Shown: positions 11,826-23,811, counted from the stretch's first letter. The stretch is DNA of 64,000 nucleotides from Carettochelys insculpta (GCF_033958435.1 NC_134137.1:171691501-171755500), one strand, 5' to 3'. The notes: generated by a model not told the origin, from the letters alone. Numbers and translations: made by a program.

Positions 11826-12137
11826 TTGGTGTTGTTTGTGTATAATTTCAGTCTAGACCAACATAGCTACCTCTCTGTTACTATCAAAGCATAGATATGT
11901 CCAAAATAGATAGGCTTAGACAACTCAACCACCTAATTGGAACAAACCTAGCGTGAGACAGTGTGAATAGCTGTCAGATTGTCATTACAGGCTGTCAAGT
12001 ACAGGGCCTGCTCTGGTGGGAAAACTTGCTAGATTCAGGTATACACAGCATAAGTAGAAATGGATTTCCAAGAAACCATGTTTAACTGAAAAGAGATCAC
12101 TAAGCAGTGCTTACTGTCCTGTTAGGTCTCACTTCCT

Positions 12138-12160
12138 GGCTGTGGCCTCACTAGCCACTC
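12138..12160 (+). repeat. H1 left terminal inverted repeat
   Basis: GGCTGTGGCCTCACTAGCC is mirrored at the right end, preceded by CCT. Further inward are TTTCGAAATGAA-type words that recur near the right end as ATTTCAAAATGA. Confidence 0.8.
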
Positions 12161-12486
12161 ATTTTGAAAATGATTTCAAAATAAGGGGCAATTTTGAAAC
12201 AAGTAGGAGAGCGACTACACAGAAATTGCTTGTTTCGAAATGAACTTTGAAATTAAAAGGCATTCATTTCGAAGTCCTTATTCCACTCCCGTGTTGGGAA
12301 TAACACCCCCTTTTTGATGTTAATTTTGAAATGAAATGTGTGTAGCTGCTCCCTGCCCACGATTTCGAAATGAAAAGTCCTCCACAGAGCCAGCCCCTCC
12401 CTAGAGCAGAGACATCCTGACCAGCCGCCAGAGCTCTATGGCTGTCAGCTGCGGGTGCCCTAAAGCTGCAGGGACACAGAAATCCC

Positions 12487-14081
12487 ATGCAGGAAGCTGA
12501 GAGCATCCGGGCAGATGTAGGACCAGGAGGTGGCCAGATGACACTCCCAAGCACCCACAGAAAGCGACACCCCACTGTGGCTGGACAGATGGCTAGCAGC
12601 CAATATCCCCAGGATCCCCGTGGAGCCAAGGGGTCCAGGCGGCAGGGTTTCCAGGGCTCTGGGCAGCCCACAAAGAGGAGGGGGTCCCTCTGGCTGGAAG
12701 CTGAAGTCCAGGACCTGCTGGCTGTCTGGGGGGACGAGGACATCCTGCTCAGGATGGAGGGGTGGAAGAGAAATGCAGACACCTTTGCCCGCCTCACCAG
12801 CAACCTCGCCGCAAGAGGCCACCCACTCCAGACCCATGACCAGGTCCACTCCAAAGGCAAGGAGCTGCGGCAGGGCTATGCCTGAGCAAGGGACTCAGCC
12901 CGGCAGCCAGGGACAGCACCGGCCACCTGCCCCTACTTCAGGGAGCTCCACCAGCTGCTGGGACCCAGGGAGGCTGCACCACCAGAGCAGACCCTGAACA
13001 CAGTGGAGCTGCAGGGGCAGGGCAAGGAGGTCCTGGCTGGGGTTAGGCTCCCTTTATGGCTCCCCCTATTGCATGCCCTGAAGTACCTGCTGGCACCAGG
13101 GACAGCGACAGCAGGAGCAAGGGACTGCTGTATATTGCCAAGCCCTCCACGGGCCCTAGGCAGGCTACCTCCACCCAGGCCTCCCCTAAACCACCTGAGG
13201 AACCCTCAGGTAGGACCAGGCGTGGGGTGCTCTGGTCATGTGGGGCAGAGTGGTGGTCCCCTGACACAACCGGCATGGGCCTGGGCATGCAGCCATGGGC
13301 CAGGGACCTGGGGATGGCCATCATTGCTGCTGGTGGCGGGGCCCGCATGGGGCCATGGGCTGCTATGAGGGTCAGAAGCCTGGGGGGGCCGGGGCAGCCA
13401 CTCCAAACAGCCCCGTGTTGACAGACCCCACAGCAGATGGGCCACCCCAGAACCCCTCACCACTAGCAGGGTGGGATGGCTGTGGGGACAAGGCCGCTCT
13501 CCCACAGTACCCAGACTCACAACTGATGGAGCACCACCCTCTCACCTTATGTCTTCACAGCCTTGACATCTGCCAACCACCCCAGCCCCCTGGACGTGCC
13601 TGGGAGCCCCACAGCAGCAGAGGAGGTGAAGGGGCGACACCTCCCCGGACTGGGCACCATGGTGGGAGGAGCCACCACTGCAGCTGGGCAGATGATTTGG
13701 TGGCAGCCCACACGGCTGCATGCAGGAGCAGAACCACTTGCTGTGGGAATGGTTCTCCATGGAGCAGGCAGCCTGGGACCGGGTGGCCGGGTATCTTGGC
13801 ACTTTGACCCAGGCCGTCGCCAACCACCTGGCCCAGCCGCCTGCCCCATGGATGGCCTTTCCCACACCACCACCCTCTGCCCCAGCCCCCCCTTCCTCCC
13901 ACCACCCCCCTCTTCCTCAGCTCCCCCTTCTTCCGAGCCCCCCGTGCATCCCTTCCGCCCCTTTCCCCCCCGCCCCGCTCTTGCAGCTCTGCTCCCAGCC
14001 AACGTGTCCCTGGCCAAACAGCAGGAGCTGGCATGCTGGCTGTGGCTCCCCCACCTCCTCTCCATGAGTCCGGGCCCCTAG
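12487..14081 (+). pseudogene. H1 Myb/SANT-like DNA-binding gene
   Basis: PIF/Harbinger elements encode a Myb/trihelix partner that binds element ends and helps the transposase. The frame opens at ATG 12487. Residues about 70-130 form the Myb-like domain, with EVQDLLAVWGDEDIL, GWKRNADTFARLT and DQVHSKGKELRQ helices. A TGA at 12883-12885 follows GYA; the next bases continue the expected sequence (GPRE-type tail), so this is a premature stop, probably from CGA. Frame shifts follow. A GTAGGA donor at 13210 and a TTCACAG acceptor at 13560 define a 351-bp intron. Exon 2 holds a Pro-rich C-terminus with WEWFSMEQAAWDRV. The H2 gene has its intron in the same place. Confidence 0.75.
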
Positions 14082-14347
14082 ATACCCTGGTCCAGCCCTA
14101 CCTCCCTATTCCACCTGGACCCAGGGTGGTCATGGCTCCAGGAGCTATCGTGGCTCCCAACCAGCCACTCCAGCAGAGGATTGAGGGCCCCCACCTCCCC
14201 ATGTAAATAGTCCACCCCCATCCCCCGTGTAAATAGTCACCTGTTCTTTGTTTTCCAAAAATCACAGAATCATAGAATTCTAGGGCTGGAAGGGACCTCA
14301 GGAGGTCATCTAGTCCAGCCCCCTGCTTCAAGCAGGATCAACCCCAA

Positions 14348-17219
14348 CTAAGTCATCCCAGCCAGGACCTTGCCCAGCCGGGACTTAAAAACCTCAAGGG
14401 ATAGAGAATCCACCACCTCTCTAGGCAACTCATTCCAATGCTTCACCACCCGCCTGGTGAAGTAGCTTTTCCTGTTATCCAACCTACACCTCTCCCTCTT
14501 CAACTTCAGACCATTACTCCTTGTTCTGCCATCTGACACCACTGAGAACAGTTTCTCACCCTCCTTCTCTTTAGAGCTCCCCTTCAGGAAGTTGAAGGCT
14601 GCTATTGAATCACTCCTAAGTCTTCTCTTCTGTAAACTGAACAATCCCAAATCCCTCAGCCTATCCTCATAGGTCTTGTGCTCCAGACCCTTAATCATTT
14701 TTGTTGCCCTTTGCTGAACCTGCTCTAGCAAATCCACATCCTTTTTATACTGGGGGCCCCAAAACTGGACACAATATTCCAGATGTGGCCTCACCAGTGC
14801 CGAATAAAGAGGAATAACTACTTCCCTAGGTCTGTTCGAAATGCTCCTCCTAATGCACCCCAGTATGCCGTTAGCTTTCTTGGCTACAAGGGCACACTGT
14901 TTACTCATATCCAGCCTTTCATCCACCATAACCCCTAGGTCCCTTTCCATCGTACTGCTGCTGAGCCAGTCAGTCCCCAGCCTGTAACAACGTTTGGGAT
15001 TCTTCTGCCACAGGTGCAGGACTCTACACTTCTCCTTATTGAACCGCATCAGATTTCTTTTGGCCCAGTTCTCCAATTTATCCAGGTCCCTCTGGATTCT
15101 CTCTCTACCCTCCAACATATCTACCCCTCCCCCTAGGTTTGTGTCATCTGCAAACTTGCTGAGGGTGCAACCCAGTCCCTCATCCAGGTTATTAATAAAG
15201 ATGTTGAATAACACTGGCCCCAGAACCGAGCCTTGCGGCACTCCGCTTGAAACAGACCGCCATCCAGATATTGAGCCATTGACCACTAACTGTTGGGCCC
15301 GACCATCAAGCCAGCTTTCTATCCATCTTATAGTCCAGGGATCCAATCCATATTTCCTTAACTTATGGACAAGAATGTTGTGGGAGACCGTATCAAAAGC
15401 GTTGCTGAAGTCAAGGTATATCACATCCACTCACTTCCCCATGTCCACAGAGCTTGTTACCTCGTCATAGAAGCTGATCAGATTGGTGAGGCAGGACTTG
15501 CCCCTGGTGAATCCATGTTGGCTACTTTTGATCACTTTCCCGTCTTCCAAGTGCTTCAAAATGGATTCCTTGAGGATTCCCTCCATTATTTTCCCAGGGA
15601 CTGAGGTAAGGCTGACGGGTCTATAGTTCCCTGGATTGTCCTCCTTTCCTTTTTTAAAGATGGGCACTACGTTTGCCTTCTTCCAGTCATCCGGTATCTC
15701 CCCCGATTTCCAAGAGTCTTCAAGGATAATGGCCAAAGGTTCAGCAATGACCTCTGCCAATTCCCTCAGTACCCTGGGGTGCATTAAATCCAGACCCATG
15801 GACTTGTACACATCTAGTTTTTCTAGATAGCTCAGAACTTATTCCTTCCCCACAGATGGCTGCCCTCCACCTTCCAGTACTGCATCAGCTAGGACCATCT
15901 TTGGGAAGTTGACTTTGTCCATGAAGACTGAGGCAAAAAAAGCATTGAGTACTTCAGCTTTTCCTACATCATCTGTCACTAGGTTACCTCCCTCATCCAG
16001 TAATGGCCCCACACCTTCTCTGATAACCCGTTTATTGTTCACATGCCTGTAGAAACCCTTCTTGTTACTCTTCACATCCCTTGCCAGCTGCAGTTCCAAT
16101 TGTGCTTTCGCTTTCCTGATTACTGCCCAGCATTCTCCAGCCGTGTGTTTATACTCCTCCTTAGTCAACTGTCCTTGTTTCCATTTCTTGTATGCATCCT
16201 TTTTGAATTTAAGCTGACTAAAGATTTCCCTGTTAAGCCAAGCTGGTTGCCTACCATGTTTGCATTTCTTACTACGCAGTGGGATTGTTTGTTCCTGTGC
16301 CTTCAGTAAGACTTCTTTAAAATACTTCCAGTTCTCTTCAACTCTTTTCCCCTTCATCTTCATTTCCCAAGGGATCCTGCTCATCTGGTCTCTTAGGGAG
16401 TCAAAGTCTGCTCTTCTGAAATCAAGGGTCTGTATGTTACTGCTCACCCTTCTTCCTTTCATCCGGATCCTGAAATCTACGATCTCGTGGTTGCTGCAGC
16501 CCAGGTTCCCCCCCCACTTCTATTTCTTCTACTAGTTCTTCCCTGTTTGTGAGCAACAGGTCAAGTTGCGCACAGCCCCGGTCGGTTCCTTCAGCACTTG
16601 TACCAAGAAGTTATCCCCAATAGTTTCCAAAAACTTCCTGGATTGTCTGTGTGCTGCTGTATTGGTCTCCCAACAAATGTCTGGATGATTAAAGTCTCCC
16701 ATGAGAACCAGGGCCTGTGATTTGGAAGCTTCACTAAGCTGCCTGAAGAAAGCCTCATCTATCTCATCTCCCTGATCTGGCGGCCTATACAAGACACCAA
16801 CTACAACATCACCTCTCTTACTTCCACCTCTAAGTTTAACCCAAAGACACTCAACTGGATTTTCTCCTTCCTCATACTGGAGCTCTGAACAATCATACTG
16901 CTCCCTCACATAGAGCGCAACTCCTCCTCCTTTTCTCCCTTCTGTCCTTCCTAAACAATTTATAACCGTCCATGACCGTGCTCCAGTTATGCAAATCATC
17001 CCACCAAGTCTCCGTTATTCCAACCACTTCATACTTGTGTGACTGTGCCAGGGCCTCTAATTCTTCCTGTTTGTTCCCCAGGCTTCTGGAATTAGTGTAC
17101 AAGCATCTTAGAGAAGGGGCCGATTGGCCCACTTTCTCCTCTTCACCCAGGAAACCCACTTGATTGTTCCCTCCTCCTTCCCCACTTACCTCCGGGCTTG
17201 TGTCACCTTCCCCTGACAA
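14348..17219 (-). pseudogene. CR1 ORF2 endonuclease / reverse transcriptase
   Basis: ORF2 nicks the target with an APE-type endonuclease and copies element RNA from the nick. The endonuclease part runs from about 17219 to 16500, with LRCLYTNSRSLGNKQEEL near its start, GITETWWDD, and [13 protein letters not shown]. The connecting region is at about 16460-15840. Reverse transcriptase follows from 15811, with [58 protein letters not shown] and catalytic FADDTN. A frameshift lies between 17000 and 16893 and another near 16532, where the tract CCCCCCCC is close by. In-frame stops are at 15839 (TAA) and 15431 (TGA just before VDVIYLDF). The last 360 codons are open, so the copy is fairly recent but dead. 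Confidence 0.85.
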
Positions 17220-17221
17220 AC

Positions 17222-18214
17222 CTAGTTTAAAGCCCTCCTCACTAGATTTGCAAGCCTGCCCACAAAGATGCTCTTTCCTCTTTTAGTGAGGTGGATCCTG
17301 TTTCTTCTCAGCAATGCCTGTTCATGAAACAGAATCCCATGGTCAAAGAAACCAAATCCTTCCCTGCTACACCACCTACGCAACCACGCATTTACCTCTG
17401 TGATTTGACGATCCCTCTGTGGACCCCTTCCTTCCACAGGGAGGACAGACGAGAAGACCACCTGCACTCCGTATTCCTTGATCTTTCTCCCGAGGGTTAT
17501 GTAGTCTGCCATGATCTCATCAAAGTTGTTCTTGGCTGTATCATTGATTCCTACATGAAGTAGGAGGAAGGGGTAATAGTCTACCGGTTGAAGAATTTTT
17601 GGCATCGACTCTGCAATATCCCGAATTCTAGCTCCAGGCAAGCAGCAAACTTGCCAGGATTCTAGGTCCAGGCAGCAGATGGATGCCTCCGTCCCTCTTA
17701 TGAGGGAGTCCCTGACCACCACCACTCGTCTTTTTCTCTTAGGGGTGGTGGTCATAGAACTCCCATCCCTAGGACTGTGCATCCCATGCCTTCTGAACTG
17801 TGGGGACTCTTTCAGATACAATCCCTGAGAGGTATCAGCCCCAATTATCTCTGCTGTATCACCTGTGGAGAGAGGCTCAAAGCGGTTACTTAACTCCACT
17901 GGAATTGGAGTGACTGGAACTGGTTTTCTCCTGCTGGAGGTAACATGCTTCCAGTTCTCCTCCTTGTTTTGGGTAGCCTGCTGTTCCTGCAGTACTATCT
18001 GTTGCCTTCTATCCAGAAAGTCTTCACCCTCTCTGATGGACCTGAGGGTTGATATTTGTGCCTCAAGTCCTTTAACCTTCTCTTCTAAAATGGCTACCAG
18101 CTCACACTTGGTACAGAGAAAATCCTCCTTTCTATTGTTCAGGAGGAGGACAAACATGGCACATGACATGCAGGTCACAACAACAGACCTCTCAACAGCC
18201 ATATCACTCTCCAT
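17222..18214 (-). CDS. CR1 ORF1: zinc finger plus SGNH esterase-like protein
   Basis: CR1 ORF1 proteins accompany the element RNA; those of turtle CR1 carry a zinc finger and an esterase-like domain. I chose ATG 18214 (330 residues, MESDMAVER), because the frame upstream is 5' UTR without a good start. C15, C18, C34 and C37 form a Cys4 finger, followed directly by a coiled coil (ELVAILEEKVKGLEAQI). The esterase blocks are VRDSLIRGTE (usual GDS), LHVGIND and IHLTKRGK. The first-block glycine is Arg and the expected Asp before the last His is Asn (NRIH), so catalysis is doubtful. The frame is uninterrupted and ends three bases before the ORF2 frame. Confidence 0.8.
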   Translation of the reverse strand: MESDMAVERSVVVTCMSCAMFVLLLNNRKEDFLCTKCELVAILEEKVKGLEAQISTLRSIREGEDFLDRRQQIVLQEQQATQNKEENWKHVTSSRRKPVPVTPIPVELSNRFEPLSTGDTAEIIGADTSQGLYLKESPQFRRHGMHSPRDGSSMTTTPKRKRRVVVVRDSLIRGTEASICCLDLESWQVCCLPGARIRDIAESMPKILQPVDYYPFLLLHVGINDTAKNNFDEIMADYITLGRKIKEYGVQVVFSSVLPVEGRGPQRDRQITEVNAWLRRWCSREGFGFFDHGILFHEQALLRRNRIHLTKRGKSIFVGRLANLVRRALN

Positions 18215-18759
18215 TTTTTCCTTTTTCAGAGATCCCTTATTTGTTTCTAGTGCCGCCGAGAAAGGCACAAGAGAAACACTGTATAAGAAAGGTAAAAACA
18301 GGTATGGGGCTCCTGAAGGCGAACTCCCAGGCAAACTCCCTGTTAGCTGCTCCTGTTTGCTGCTCACAGGGTTCGCTGGGGCTGCCTTCTTATAGAGCTG
18401 CTAGCTGGTTAGGCTCGGCTCAGAGCCTTTGCCTCCAATCTAATCAGCCCTTGAAGGCCCACCTGGAAGGAAGCTCTCCCAATTCACACAAACTGCCAAA
18501 CACGCTTTCCAACTGCCCCTCTATGCAAAACAGATGCTCAGGCACACAGGCAGCTACGCAAACTGCCCCTCTCTGCAAAATGAAACAAATGCACAGACAC
18601 CACAGACAGAAATTCAACCCACAAGCTCACAACACAGCCCCCAAATGCCACACTCACCTGAGCTCCTCTAGGATGCTTTACCAGGCAAACTCCCTGTTAG
18701 CTGCTTCTGTTCGCAGTTGAATTTATTTAACAGTGATATGTGCCCTGCCTTGGGTGGGG

Positions 18760-20184
18760 ATGGCGAGGGGATGCTGGTGGGGCAGAGGTGAAAACTGGGG
18801 TGGGCGGGTGCGTGGAGTGAGCTGGGCCAGGTCATGGAGTCCCCCCAGGCAAAGGCCTCCCATAGGGCCTCCCGCACGTGCACCCCATCCCGCTGCACCT
18901 GGCAACATGGGACCACACCTGGCTGCTCATAGTGCAGCATGGCCTCAGTTGCCCAGTGTGCCACAAAGCTCCTGCCTTCTGTCCACGAGGTTGTGCAGTG
19001 CACAGCAGGCACCCAAAACTGTGGGCATGCGGGGCAGGCCTACCTCCCGGTGCGTCAGGAGGCACCTGAAACGTGCCTTCAGATGGACGAATGCTCACTC
19101 CACAGTGTTCCTGTCCTGGTTGAGGTGGGCACTGAAGAGGTCCTGGCTCTCATTGGTGTGTCCCATGTAGGGGCGCATTAGCCAGACCTGGAGAGGGTAG
19201 GCAGCATCAGCAACGATGCACGGGGGCACGGTCACGTCCCCCCACCGGCAGCTCCCATGGGGGGGATGTAGGTTGCCCTCTGCCATCCTGCGGCTGGGCC
19301 ACGAGTTCCGCAGGACGTGGGCATCATGGGCCCTGCCTGGCCAGCCCACACTAATGTCTGTGAAACGTTCTCAGATGTCCACAAGGGCCTGGAGGTCGAC
19401 GGAGTGGTAGCCCTTTCGGTTGATGTACCCTCCCCAGCTGTGTGGTGGGGCCCGGATGGCGATGTGGGTGCTGTCCAATGCACCGATGCAGCTGGGGAAT
19501 CCCAACTGTTGGAAGCCGGCCATGGCAGTGTCCACGTCTCCAAGGCGGATCAGGCAGCGCAGGAAGATCCTGTTGATGGTGGCGACAACCTGTAGAGGGT
19601 AGAGGGCACAGGCACCTGTGAGTGTGTGGTACCATATGGGGGACCCCCCGCCTCCCTAGGGCCCCACTCCCTGGGACGCCCCTCCCCTGGACCCTGCTGT
19701 GGGTCTGTGGCCCCTGGTGCCTTACCTCAAGGAGGACAACCCCTATGATGGCCTTCCCCACTCTGAATTGGTGGCCGACGGAGCAGTTGCTGTCTGGGTT
19801 GGCCGGCTTCCACATGGCAATGGCTACTCGTTTCTTCAGGGGAAGCACTGGCTGCGTGCAGGTGTCCTGGTGGCGAAGTGCTGGTGCCAGCCAATGGCAC
19901 AGCTCCATGAACGTGGCCCAAGGCATCCGGAAGTTGCAGAGCCACTGGTCATCGTCCCACTCTCCGAGGACGATGTCATCCCACCATTCCCCATTGGTGG
20001 GGTACTGCCAGAGGCAATGGTGGGGCTGGAACAGGGGTGCTCCAGATGCACCATAGGGGTGGGCCTGCAGGAGGCCAGCCACGCATTAGGCTGCACATAG
20101 CCTCATATGGCATGCTGTCAGGATGGCCATCAGGCTGGCCATGATGTCCAAGGTGTCCCCGTCAGTGAAGTGCTGCAGGTCCAT
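18760..20184 (-). pseudogene. H1 PIF/Harbinger transposase (HARBI1-like)
   Basis: This DDE transposase would cut and paste H1. The start is ATG 20184 (MDLQHFTDGD). Exon 1 runs to 19726 with GEWDDDQWLCNFRM and SVGHQFRVGKA. GTAAGG at 19725 and CTACAG at 19592-19590 bound a 136-bp intron, phase 0. Exon 2 begins VVATINRIFLR and carries the first Asp in GALDSTH (usually GALDGTH), YINRKGYHSV, GWPGRAHDAHV, the second Asp in VADAAYPL and the Glu in TVE. Lesions are TAA at 20086-20088, TGA at 19371-19373, TGA at 19095-19097 directly after the catalytic Glu, and a shift near 19000. The C-terminal helix (HVREALWEAFAWG) is in the shifted frame. The family stop codon is not evident before the CR1 junction. 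Confidence 0.85.
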
Positions 20185-20547
20185 GGCAGGCAGTGGTGTG
20201 GTGGCTAACCAAGGCTCTGCTGAGTGCTGTGCTGGAAGTTGTGTGCTGCAAGCAGCCAGGGTCCTCAGCATGTCCACATGGGGGTGGGGGGTGTTTAGGC
20301 GGGGCCCCTTAATTGGGTGGCTGGCCCATGCTCCAGGAAGGCCTTGTTGGCCATTCAACTCTGCCCTCACCATTTCCTGCCCCGTTATTTTGAAATGAGG
20401 CAGTGGCTGTGCAGCCGCTCCATTTCAAAATGACGGGGTGTCTTTTCAATGTTGTGGATCGCAGCATCGATCCGTGTTTTGTGTGTACTCGCTTCCTTTT
20501 GAAGCGGCTCATTTCAAAGTGACGGATAGGGATTGCCCCTTTCGATG

Positions 20548-20571
20548 TCACTTCCTAGTGTGGCCACAGCC
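20548..20571 (-). repeat. H1 right terminal inverted repeat
   Basis: Reversed, this reads GGCTGTGGCCACACTAGG and pairs with the left end. A CCT duplication follows at 20572-20574. Confidence 0.8.
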
Positions 20572-21581
20572 CCTGAGTGTAAGGAGGATGTCACTTATTC
20601 TTAAGAAACAAAACAAAACAAAACAAAAATCAACAGGATTTTAATTGATTAGTTGCATTCTCACAGTAGGAAATGACCTTACACAATCTGTGAGGTTTCA
20701 GCCTTTGCAACCTCCATGTCACCTTCCTGGCTGTTATCATAGAACATGTTACAACACAGAATCATAAAACAAGTCCATTCAAAAGTCAAAACAAATGGAA
20801 GACTTCCACCCATAAAGTGCCTGAAGAGGGATGCGGGTTGGTAAGTTATCTGAGTCGCGCTCCTCTTTCCAGTAACAAAGGACAATTGATCCTCTAGAGC
20901 TTTATCTGCAAAGAAAAAGGTGCTGTGGAGAAAACTGGATTTGTGTTTTTCCCTTCCTCCTCCCTCCTTACTTTATGATGTGTGGAGAGGACTGAAAATA
21001 TTCTGATTTTAATTTTTTCATTTAAAAAAAAAAATCAGGTCTTTTCTATCTTGGAAGACTAAGTGGATGACTGAAAAGAATAGGACTATGACACCAGAGG
21101 TGCTAACAGAAATTATTTTTATTCAATCTGATTAAAGCATTCACATTTTGGTTTTTGTTAAACTTAGGAGCAAAGCTCATGGTGAGAATTTTATCTCTTC
21201 CTCTCTTCAAGAAACAGACAGAAAAGGACATAATACACATCTCTGAGTCCTCCAAGAAGACTGTAGGCAAAAAGAAGGAAGATAAGATGTGACATTACTG
21301 ATATTTTCTGATGTAAAACAAAACTTATGGACAGGAAATCCTCCAAACTCCAAAATTTTTAGCTTTCTTCATGAAGTAAAAACCCACTGATACTGTGCTA
21401 TATTGGATATTTAACTTTTCACGCTACCTAATAACCAGAGGCCTAATAAAGGTCAGAACTTGCTCTCCCTCAAGCCAATGGTAGAATTTCCCTTAAACTT
21501 CACTGGGAATGGAATCAGATCCTAAACAGAAACACAAAACACATTTTTGAAAACTCTCATTTTATTGTCAGTCTTGCGATA
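20572..21581. other. no gene; short A-rich repeat
   Basis: Holds an (AAAAC)n stretch at about 20608-20627. Otherwise AT-rich sequence with nothing I can assign. Confidence 0.45.
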
Positions 21582-21905
21582 CAGATGGAACCTCTCTAAC
21601 CTAGCATTCTCATCCAGCAACATCCATAACCCAACATGACTTTAGTTAACCAGACAACCACTTAACATGGTTATGGCCAAGTTTCCCATGGTTCCATAAA
21701 GTTTGTTTCCGGCCACCAGTCCTGGCTGTCAGTGTTGTCTGCTGTTATTTAGCTGTAATTTACCCCAAATGTCTTCGAAGAGCCCAATAAGCAGTGGCAG
21801 TGTTGGTAATGCTGCTAGACAATATTGACCTCCCATGGTTCAGCCAATTCTGTAGTTCAGCACTGGTTAGGTTCTGAGGGTGCCAGACTAGAGAGGTTCA
21901 ACCTG
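21582..21905. mobile_element. Tc1/mariner-like miniature element, copy 1
   Basis: The ends CAGATGGAACCTCTCTAACC and, reversed, CAGGTTGAACCTCTCTAGTC are inverted repeats flanked by TA on both sides, as for Tc1/mariner or pogo-type insertions. At 324 bp it is non-coding. A diverged relative lies at 54842-55264. Confidence 0.75.
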
Positions 21906-23811
21906 TATTTAGCATTTTCCTTAAAGCTGCAGCTCCTGGCTGCCATGATTGTGTGTGTCACACAGAGAACTCACTGACAAAGCACTTCTTCCTGGCTTAT
22001 AAGGGAATTAGCGCATTCTCCTCAGAAGAGTGCCTCCCTGTGGCCAGTGTGTCATCTGCCACTGCTCCTCATCTATCTTGAACCCTGGTCAGGACCTGTG
22101 CTGCTCCCAGGATCACCAGGTCCTCTTTGGGACACTGCCTTTTTGCAGTGCCCATTTACATTCCCTTGCCCACTTCCGGGATCCTCATTCAGGGCACCCA
22201 CCAATGTGGCCACTCAGCTCAGGGGCAAGCTACAGTCCATACTGGCCATGGTTGGTGTGGCTAGGTGTGGAGCAAGAGGGGAGGGGAGGGACTCTGGCCT
22301 GCCCACTACTCTGAGTTCCAGCCCAGAAACCCTCTGGCAGCAGCCTTGTCCTGCCCTCCTTTTCTCTCCCCTTCATTGCCTTACTCCCTGAGCTACTTCC
22401 CCTGTGACCTCTTGCACCTTCTGGGCCTGTCTATCAGGGCCAGCAGTCTGACAGGAATCAGGCTAGAACCTTTCCCAAGTTCCCTTTATCCTGCCTAGCA
22501 CTGCCTTATGTAGCTCTCATGCTAGCTCTCACTTGGAGCTGGTCCTGCACCTTCACTGGCCAGGATCTGACTGACACAGCTGTGCTGCTACTCCTTACAT
22601 ACATGGCTGCTCCAGCAAGCTGCCTTCTGATTGGTTCCCCAGGAGCCCTTCATCCATTTGCTGGGGGTGCTGCATAGGATCCCTCCAGCCCGTATTAACC
22701 CTTTCTTGCACTTGTCGGGCACTCACCACACTGCAATGTGAGAAGCTCAGCTTTCTCTCTTTAAGATAGGAAGCTTTCTAGATCACTGGTTCCTAGAGAA
22801 AAGCTTGAAAAGGTGACCCCTTTAAAGGCTCAAAAAATCCCAAAACAACCTCTCCCAATATATTATTTTTTAAACCTTGTGATTTCTAAACCAAACACAC
22901 AATTCTGGGGGCTTGACTTATAATTTTTGATATTACAAATACCTACAAGGTAAAATTACAGCTTTGCATGATAAAAGTGTGTCTTGCTCATGATCAGCAC
23001 AAGTGTTTACTGTTCTATGAGTGCCCCGTGGTGTTCGAGTCTTTTGCCACACAGAAGAGTTTCTTTAGATGCATTGTCCAGAGAGCACAAAGGGCAAGGC
23101 CCTTAGTTCCCAGTTATGCTTATTCATTGAAATAGGATAAGCTCTGTGCAGCACACGATCAGGTAAAAGAAAAGAGGACGTCCCATTTGGGACAACTGAA
23201 TCATGCCTCATTCCTGTTAAAAGGGAGACCATCTTCTGAAAGAAAATCTAGGCTCTGAATTATTGCCAGCAAAGTCAAAAATAGTGATAAGACAGAAAGT
23301 GACTTCAAAATGAGTAACATTAGGAAAAAATACTGCAATTATTGAACTGAAAAAATAATTTTGTTTCTTCCAGGTTAATTAATATTCTGTGCAGCTTGAA
23401 TAGCACTAAAAATAGCCTGATTTCCTTTCCGCTTCCAATTTTGTTCACCTATTTATAGCATTTCTATTTCCGAGAGCACACAAATTACATCTGTTCTGAT
23501 GTGGCCTTTATATTTCAACTCTGCCCTGACATAAGCAATTAGCCAAAATGGTCATGTAAAGAAGTGTGTACCTTTTTGTTTTACTCAGACTTACTGATAG
23601 AATAGCAGGAGGCTAAAAGAGATGGACCTATTTAAGTCAATACTTCTCCAGAATTAAACAGAAGTAAGTGACTGATCCAAAGTCCAGTGAAGTCAGTGAG
23701 ATGCCTACAATCAAGCACTTTACACATAGTCCTAGTTGTTCCATGAGGACAAACCTCTTAGCTTCTAGCTGCAAAACTTTGCATATGCACAAGGAACTAA
23801 CTGACCATATG
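21906..23811. other. no recognisable feature
   Basis: The first 800 bp are GC-rich with open but unrecognisable frames (22030-22500, plus). The rest is AT-rich. No splice-flanked exon or repeat family recognised. Confidence 0.4.

Larger units (their letters stand above)
9015..11882 (-). mobile_element. Penelope-like element, copy A (nearly full length)
   Basis: Read on the minus strand, it begins at about 11882 with GTAACAGAGAGGTAGCTATG. It then encodes a Penelope-type reverse transcriptase, a Cys/His zinc-binding region and a GIY-YIG-type endonuclease, and ends in the family 3' sequence (GAAGTGGGTCTGTCCCAC, then TAATAAAT-like and AAAGTGCTA). The same 3' end recurs at 31478, 38235 and 49508. 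A 682-bp Harbinger derivative (9574-10255) interrupts the endonuclease region. It belongs to the endonuclease-bearing Penelope-like class; a Neptune-like assignment is my guess. Confidence 0.85.
14262..18717 (-). mobile_element. near full-length CR1 LINE inside H1
   Basis: The element is read on the minus strand. It has a 5' UTR (18717 to about 18215), ORF1 (18214-17222), ORF2 immediately downstream (17219-14348) and a short 3' UTR. The 3' UTR ends in the CR1 tail GAATTCTATGATTCTGTGA at 14262-14280. No target duplication is visible, which is normal for CR1. At about 4.46 kb it approaches full CR1 length. A 35-bp 5' UTR segment occurs twice, 352 bp apart. The 3' tail differs from the CR1 copies at 5087, 23812 and 39225, so this is another subfamily; the fragment at 33244 shares it. 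Confidence 0.9.
12138..20571. mobile_element. PIF/Harbinger element H1, split by CR1
   Basis: The left end GGCTGTGGCCTCACTAGC and the reversed right end GGCTGTGGCCACACTAGG are terminal inverted repeats, flanked by a 3-bp CCT duplication (12135-12137 and 20572-20574). A Myb/SANT-type gene lies on plus at the left and a HARBI1-like transposase on minus at the right, arranged tail to tail. This is the established two-gene plan of PIF/Harbinger. A 4.46-kb CR1 (14262-18717) sits in the non-coding gap between the genes; without it the element is about 4 kb. Both genes carry inactivating lesions. Confidence 0.85.

Noticed and set aside
13547..14081. Long overlapping frames on both strands as a host gene
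   Set aside because: They lie in the GC-rich exon 2 of the H1 Myb gene. High GC removes stops in all frames; only one frame matches the H2 counterpart.
17222..18214. Host SGNH esterase gene
   Set aside because: The zinc finger and coiled coil before the domain and ORF2 directly downstream identify it as CR1 ORF1.
22030..22500. GC-rich coding exon
   Set aside because: Several frames are open at once; no conserved motif, no matching splice sites.
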